Assembly (NCBI GenBank): GCA_965207345.1
Contig: OZ242280.1
Location: 558,001-622,000 of the forward strand
Length of the DNA: 64,000 nt
Reading direction: 5' to 3'
From: G965207345 sp965207345
GTDB taxonomy: Bacteria; Pseudomonadota; Gammaproteobacteria; PS1; Pseudothioglobaceae
Positions 62,151 through 64,000 of this stretch are shown in pieces (within the stretch, counting starts at the first letter, position 1; every line of letters begins with the position of its first letter). A program made the position numbers and the translations under genes. Below the pieces are notes generated by a model. That model saw nothing but the letters and a program-made list of their open reading frames with translations. It had not been told where the DNA came from and ran no database searches.

Positions 62151-62768
62151 ATGAGGAAGAGATTTAATTATTTGTATAATATCAATAATATTTATGGTGT
62201 GATAAATTTAGCAAATATACTCACTTTTTTAAGGATTGCATTTGTGCCAATTAGTGTGGTTTTGTATTATTTGCAATTTCAAGTAAATACTTCTATTAAT
62301 TGGTTTAATCTTGCCTTGGTTGGTGTTTTTGCATTAGCGGGGTTTACTGATTATTTGGATGGTTATTTTGCACGGCAATTGCATATAACCAGTAAGTTTG
62401 GTGCTTTCTTAGATCCGGTAGCGGATAAACTTATTGTTATCACTGCCCTAGTATTGCTAATTGATTATTACCATCACTTTGTAGTTGTGCTACCTGCTTT
62501 AATTATTATTATTCGTGAATTAAGTATTTCAGCGCTTAGAGAATGGATGAACACAACACAACACAAACTAAGTGTTGTAGTATCTGATTTAGGAAGGATT
62601 AAAACATCAATGCAATTATTAGCGATTTTATGCTTACTTTATCAGCAACCATTTTTGAGTTCATCTATTTATATCATCGGAATCATATTATTTTATATCG
62701 CTACTATTTTTACGATTTGGTCTGCTTTTAACTATTTTAGAAAAGGATTAAAAATATTTGACAGCTAA
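62151..62768 (+). CDS. pgsA: Phosphatidylglycerophosphate synthase
   Basis: PgsA makes phosphatidylglycerol phosphate from CDP-diacylglycerol. The protein is a four-helix CDP-alcohol phosphatidyltransferase with the family motif DYLDGYFARQLHITSKFGAFLDPVADK (D-G-x2-A-R-x8-G-x3-D-x3-D, read in two pieces) and typical hydrophobic segments. Most relatives begin just before NLANILTFLRI, so a GTG at 62199 (residue 17) is a possible alternative to the ATG at 62151; no ribosome-binding site decides it. Synteny pgsA-tRNA-Gly-tRNA-Cys is conserved in gammaproteobacteria. Confidence 0.93.
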   Translation: MRKRFNYLYNINNIYGVINLANILTFLRIAFVPISVVLYYLQFQVNTSINWFNLALVGVFALAGFTDYLDGYFARQLHITSKFGAFLDPVADKLIVITALVLLIDYYHHFVVVLPALIIIIRELSISALREWMNTTQHKLSVVVSDLGRIKTSMQLLAILCLLYQQPFLSSSIYIIGIILFYIATIFTIWSAFNYFRKGLKIFDS

Positions 62769-62831
62769 TTAAAAATCTCTATAATGCCTAAGCCTTATTT
62801 TTTAAAATTTATTTGACGTTATTTGAATTTA

Positions 62832-62907
62832 GCGGGAATAGCTCAGTTGGTAGAGCATCACGTTGCCAACGTGAATGTCGCGAGTTCGAACCTCGTTTCC
62901 CGCTCCA
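62832..62907 (+). tRNA. tRNA-Gly (GCC), CCA encoded
   Basis: The 76-base sequence pairs GCGGGAA with TTTCCGC-type acceptor bases (GCGGGAA / TTCCCGC), with anticodon loop TTGCCAA giving GCC and the T-arm CGAGTTCGAACCTCG. It reads GGC and GGU glycine codons. It follows pgsA, the order known from E. coli (pgsA-glyW-cysT). Confidence 0.97.
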
Positions 62908-62985
62908 AACTTGTTTTTGTAAAAATGTATGACTATATATTTTAGCGGGCTTTTATGGCTGTTAGCATTTGAATTTATTTCTTAT

Positions 62986-63059
62986 GGCTGGGTAGCAAAG
63001 CGGTTATGCCGGGGCCTGCAAAGCCTTTTAGACCGGTTCGACTCCGGTCCCAGCCTCCA
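62986..63059 (+). tRNA. tRNA-Cys (GCA), CCA encoded
   Basis: The 74-base sequence has acceptor stem GGCTGGG / CCCAGCC, anticodon loop CTGCAAA giving GCA, T-arm ACCGGTTCGACTCCGGT and an encoded CCA. It follows tRNA-Gly at 78 bp, in the pgsA-glyW-cysT order. Confidence 0.97.
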
Positions 63060-63205
63060 AACTTAGTATATTCGTTAACATTTTTTATGGTGTCTATATT
63101 TCTTTTGGTGTTTTTTCTTAAATACTGACAATAAACAGATGTGGTAAAATAAAATTTAGTGTTTCAACTATTTTTGTGCATAAAACGCTATCGTAAAAAA
63201 TTCCA

Positions 63206-64000
63206 ATGATAAATAATAATAAGACGAATAATATATTTATTCGTCTGAAAAGATTTTTTTTTGAATTACCTGTTAAAACCAAACGCGATTTATATCATGC
63301 CTTAAATCAGGCGGAAAAGCATAATGTGATTAATCATTACAGTTTGGAAATGATAGAAAGTGTTATACAAATTGCAAATATGCAGGTGCGTGATATTATG
63401 ACACCCCGTAGCAAAATGATTAGCATTGACTTTACGATGAAATTACCAGAGATGCTGAAGATTATTGTTGATTCATCTTATTCTAGATTTCCTGTATTTC
63501 ATAACGATCAAGTGCGAGGCATTCTGCTTGTTAAAGATATGTTATTACATTATATTCAAAGGCAAAATAAAGAGATAAATATTAGTGATTATTTACGTCC
63601 GCACATCACAGTTCCAGAAAGTAAAACGCTTGCATCACTGCTTCGGGAGTTTCAGCTGAGTAAAAACCATATAGCAATTGTAATGGATGAATACAGTATG
63701 ATTAGCGGTCTGCTTACCATTGAGGATATTTTAGAACAGATTGTTGGTGAAATTGAAGATGAACATGATTTTGAAGAAGATAACATTATAAATCACGGAG
63801 ATGGACGCTATTTAATTAGAGCAAGTATGCCTGTTGTGGAGTTTAATAAATTTTTTAACAGCACTTTAGATGATCAAGGGGTGGATACTATTTCGGGGTT
63901 AATTTTAAGTGGGTTTGGACGCATGCCTGAGCAATTAGAAGCTATTGTTTTGGGAGAATTTAATTTTAAAATACTAAAAAGTGATAGCCGCCGTTTGCAT
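63206..64000 (+). CDS. corC: CorC/HlyC-like CBS-domain protein (partial)
   Basis: The gene runs off the right edge and is seen for 265 codons. The protein has a short N-terminal region (ELPVKTKRDLYHALNQAEKH), then two CBS domains (VRDIMTPRSKMISID to YSRFPVFHN, and LRPHITVPESKTLASLL to MDEYSMISGLLTIEDILEQI). EIEDEHDFEED leads into the CorC_HlyC C-terminal domain (RYLIRASMPVVEFNKFF and GVDTISGLILSGFGRMPE). There is no transmembrane DUF21 part, so it is the soluble CorC/YbeX type linked to magnesium and cobalt efflux. In E. coli YbeX sits by lnt, which is not visible here. Confidence 0.9.
   Translation, partial: MINNNKTNNIFIRLKRFFFELPVKTKRDLYHALNQAEKHNVINHYSLEMIESVIQIANMQVRDIMTPRSKMISIDFTMKLPEMLKIIVDSSYSRFPVFHNDQVRGILLVKDMLLHYIQRQNKEINISDYLRPHITVPESKTLASLLREFQLSKNHIAIVMDEYSMISGLLTIEDILEQIVGEIEDEHDFEEDNIINHGDGRYLIRASMPVVEFNKFFNSTLDDQGVDTISGLILSGFGRMPEQLEAIVLGEFNFKILKSDSRRLH

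Noticed and set aside
1..64000. CRISPR array or prophage
   Set aside because: No regularly spaced direct repeats and no phage structural, lysis or integrase genes were seen.

Overview
This window looks like a stretch of an AT-rich, sulfur-oxidising, autotrophic gammaproteobacterial chromosome, most likely from the SUP05 / Thioglobus / bivalve thiotrophic-symbiont group. The reasons are soxB (thiosulfate oxidation), prk (Calvin cycle), a membrane pyrophosphatase, a beta-type carbonic anhydrase, a secreted DsrE-like protein beside an outer-membrane porin, amtB-glnK, and gammaproteobacterial gene orders such as secG-tRNA-Leu(GAG), pgsA-tRNA-Gly-tRNA-Cys, rpmB-rpmG and clpS-clpA. The taxonomic assignment is inference from gene content; no database search was possible.

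Layout. 1-6.3 kb: end of a YadG-like ABC ATPase, lpxH, ppiB, dapD, a short IS-derived repeat, purH, uppS and prk. 6.3-12.3 kb: the replication cluster gyrB-recF-dnaN-dnaA, all on the minus strand, with a DnaA that lacks the N-terminal domain. 12.5-21.5 kb: tpiA, secG, tRNA-Leu, a GC-richer acyltransferase island, moaA-moaD-moaE with a decayed mobB, a pair of Ser/Thr/Gly-rich proteins that look like RiPP precursors with nitrile-hydratase-like leaders, hppA and a carbonic anhydrase. 21.6-32.3 kb: lptA, a PP-loop ATPase, the DsrE-like protein and porin, guaA, lptG, clpS-clpA, surE and waaC. 32.4-34.2 kb: a small accessory cassette (DUF4007 fragment, phosphoribosyltransferase, DprA-like protein). 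34.2-44.7 kb: ftsB-ispD, ispF-murC, a second IS-derived repeat next to a dead transposase-like gene, tRNA-Ser, rpmB-rpmG, acnB, purB, kdsD and a low-molecular-weight phosphatase. 44.8-46 kb: two more leader-like ORFs with nearly identical N-terminal halves and unrelated C-termini, flanking a third IS remnant. 46-64 kb: amtB-glnK, glmS, bioD, a broken DUF2335 gene, pyrD-leuS, a broken fic gene, a HupE-like membrane protein, soxB, murE-murF, tRNA-Arg, pgsA, tRNA-Gly, tRNA-Cys and the start of corC.

How it fits together. Housekeeping functions dominate: replication, cell-wall precursors (murC, murE, murF, uppS), LPS (lpxH, kdsD, waaC, lptA, lptG), isoprenoids (ispD, ispF) and purine, pyrimidine, lysine and biotin synthesis. 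The autotrophic and sulfur genes are single-gene islands, not long operons. Accessory material between housekeeping genes is decaying: dead transposase, mobB, fic and DUF2335 genes, and IS5-like remnants with internal deletions. This is the pattern expected of a genome that has passed through a host-associated phase.

The strongest candidate for something undescribed is the four-member leader-like family (17759-18514 and 44824-45974). Members share a conserved N-terminal scaffold with D-K-x-[YFV]-R near residue 15-20 and usually a [YF]-V-x-I-P strand at about residue 53-58. The C-terminal halves are unrelated, and in two members they are extremely rich in Ser, Thr and Gly. No modification enzyme or exporter for them is visible in the window.
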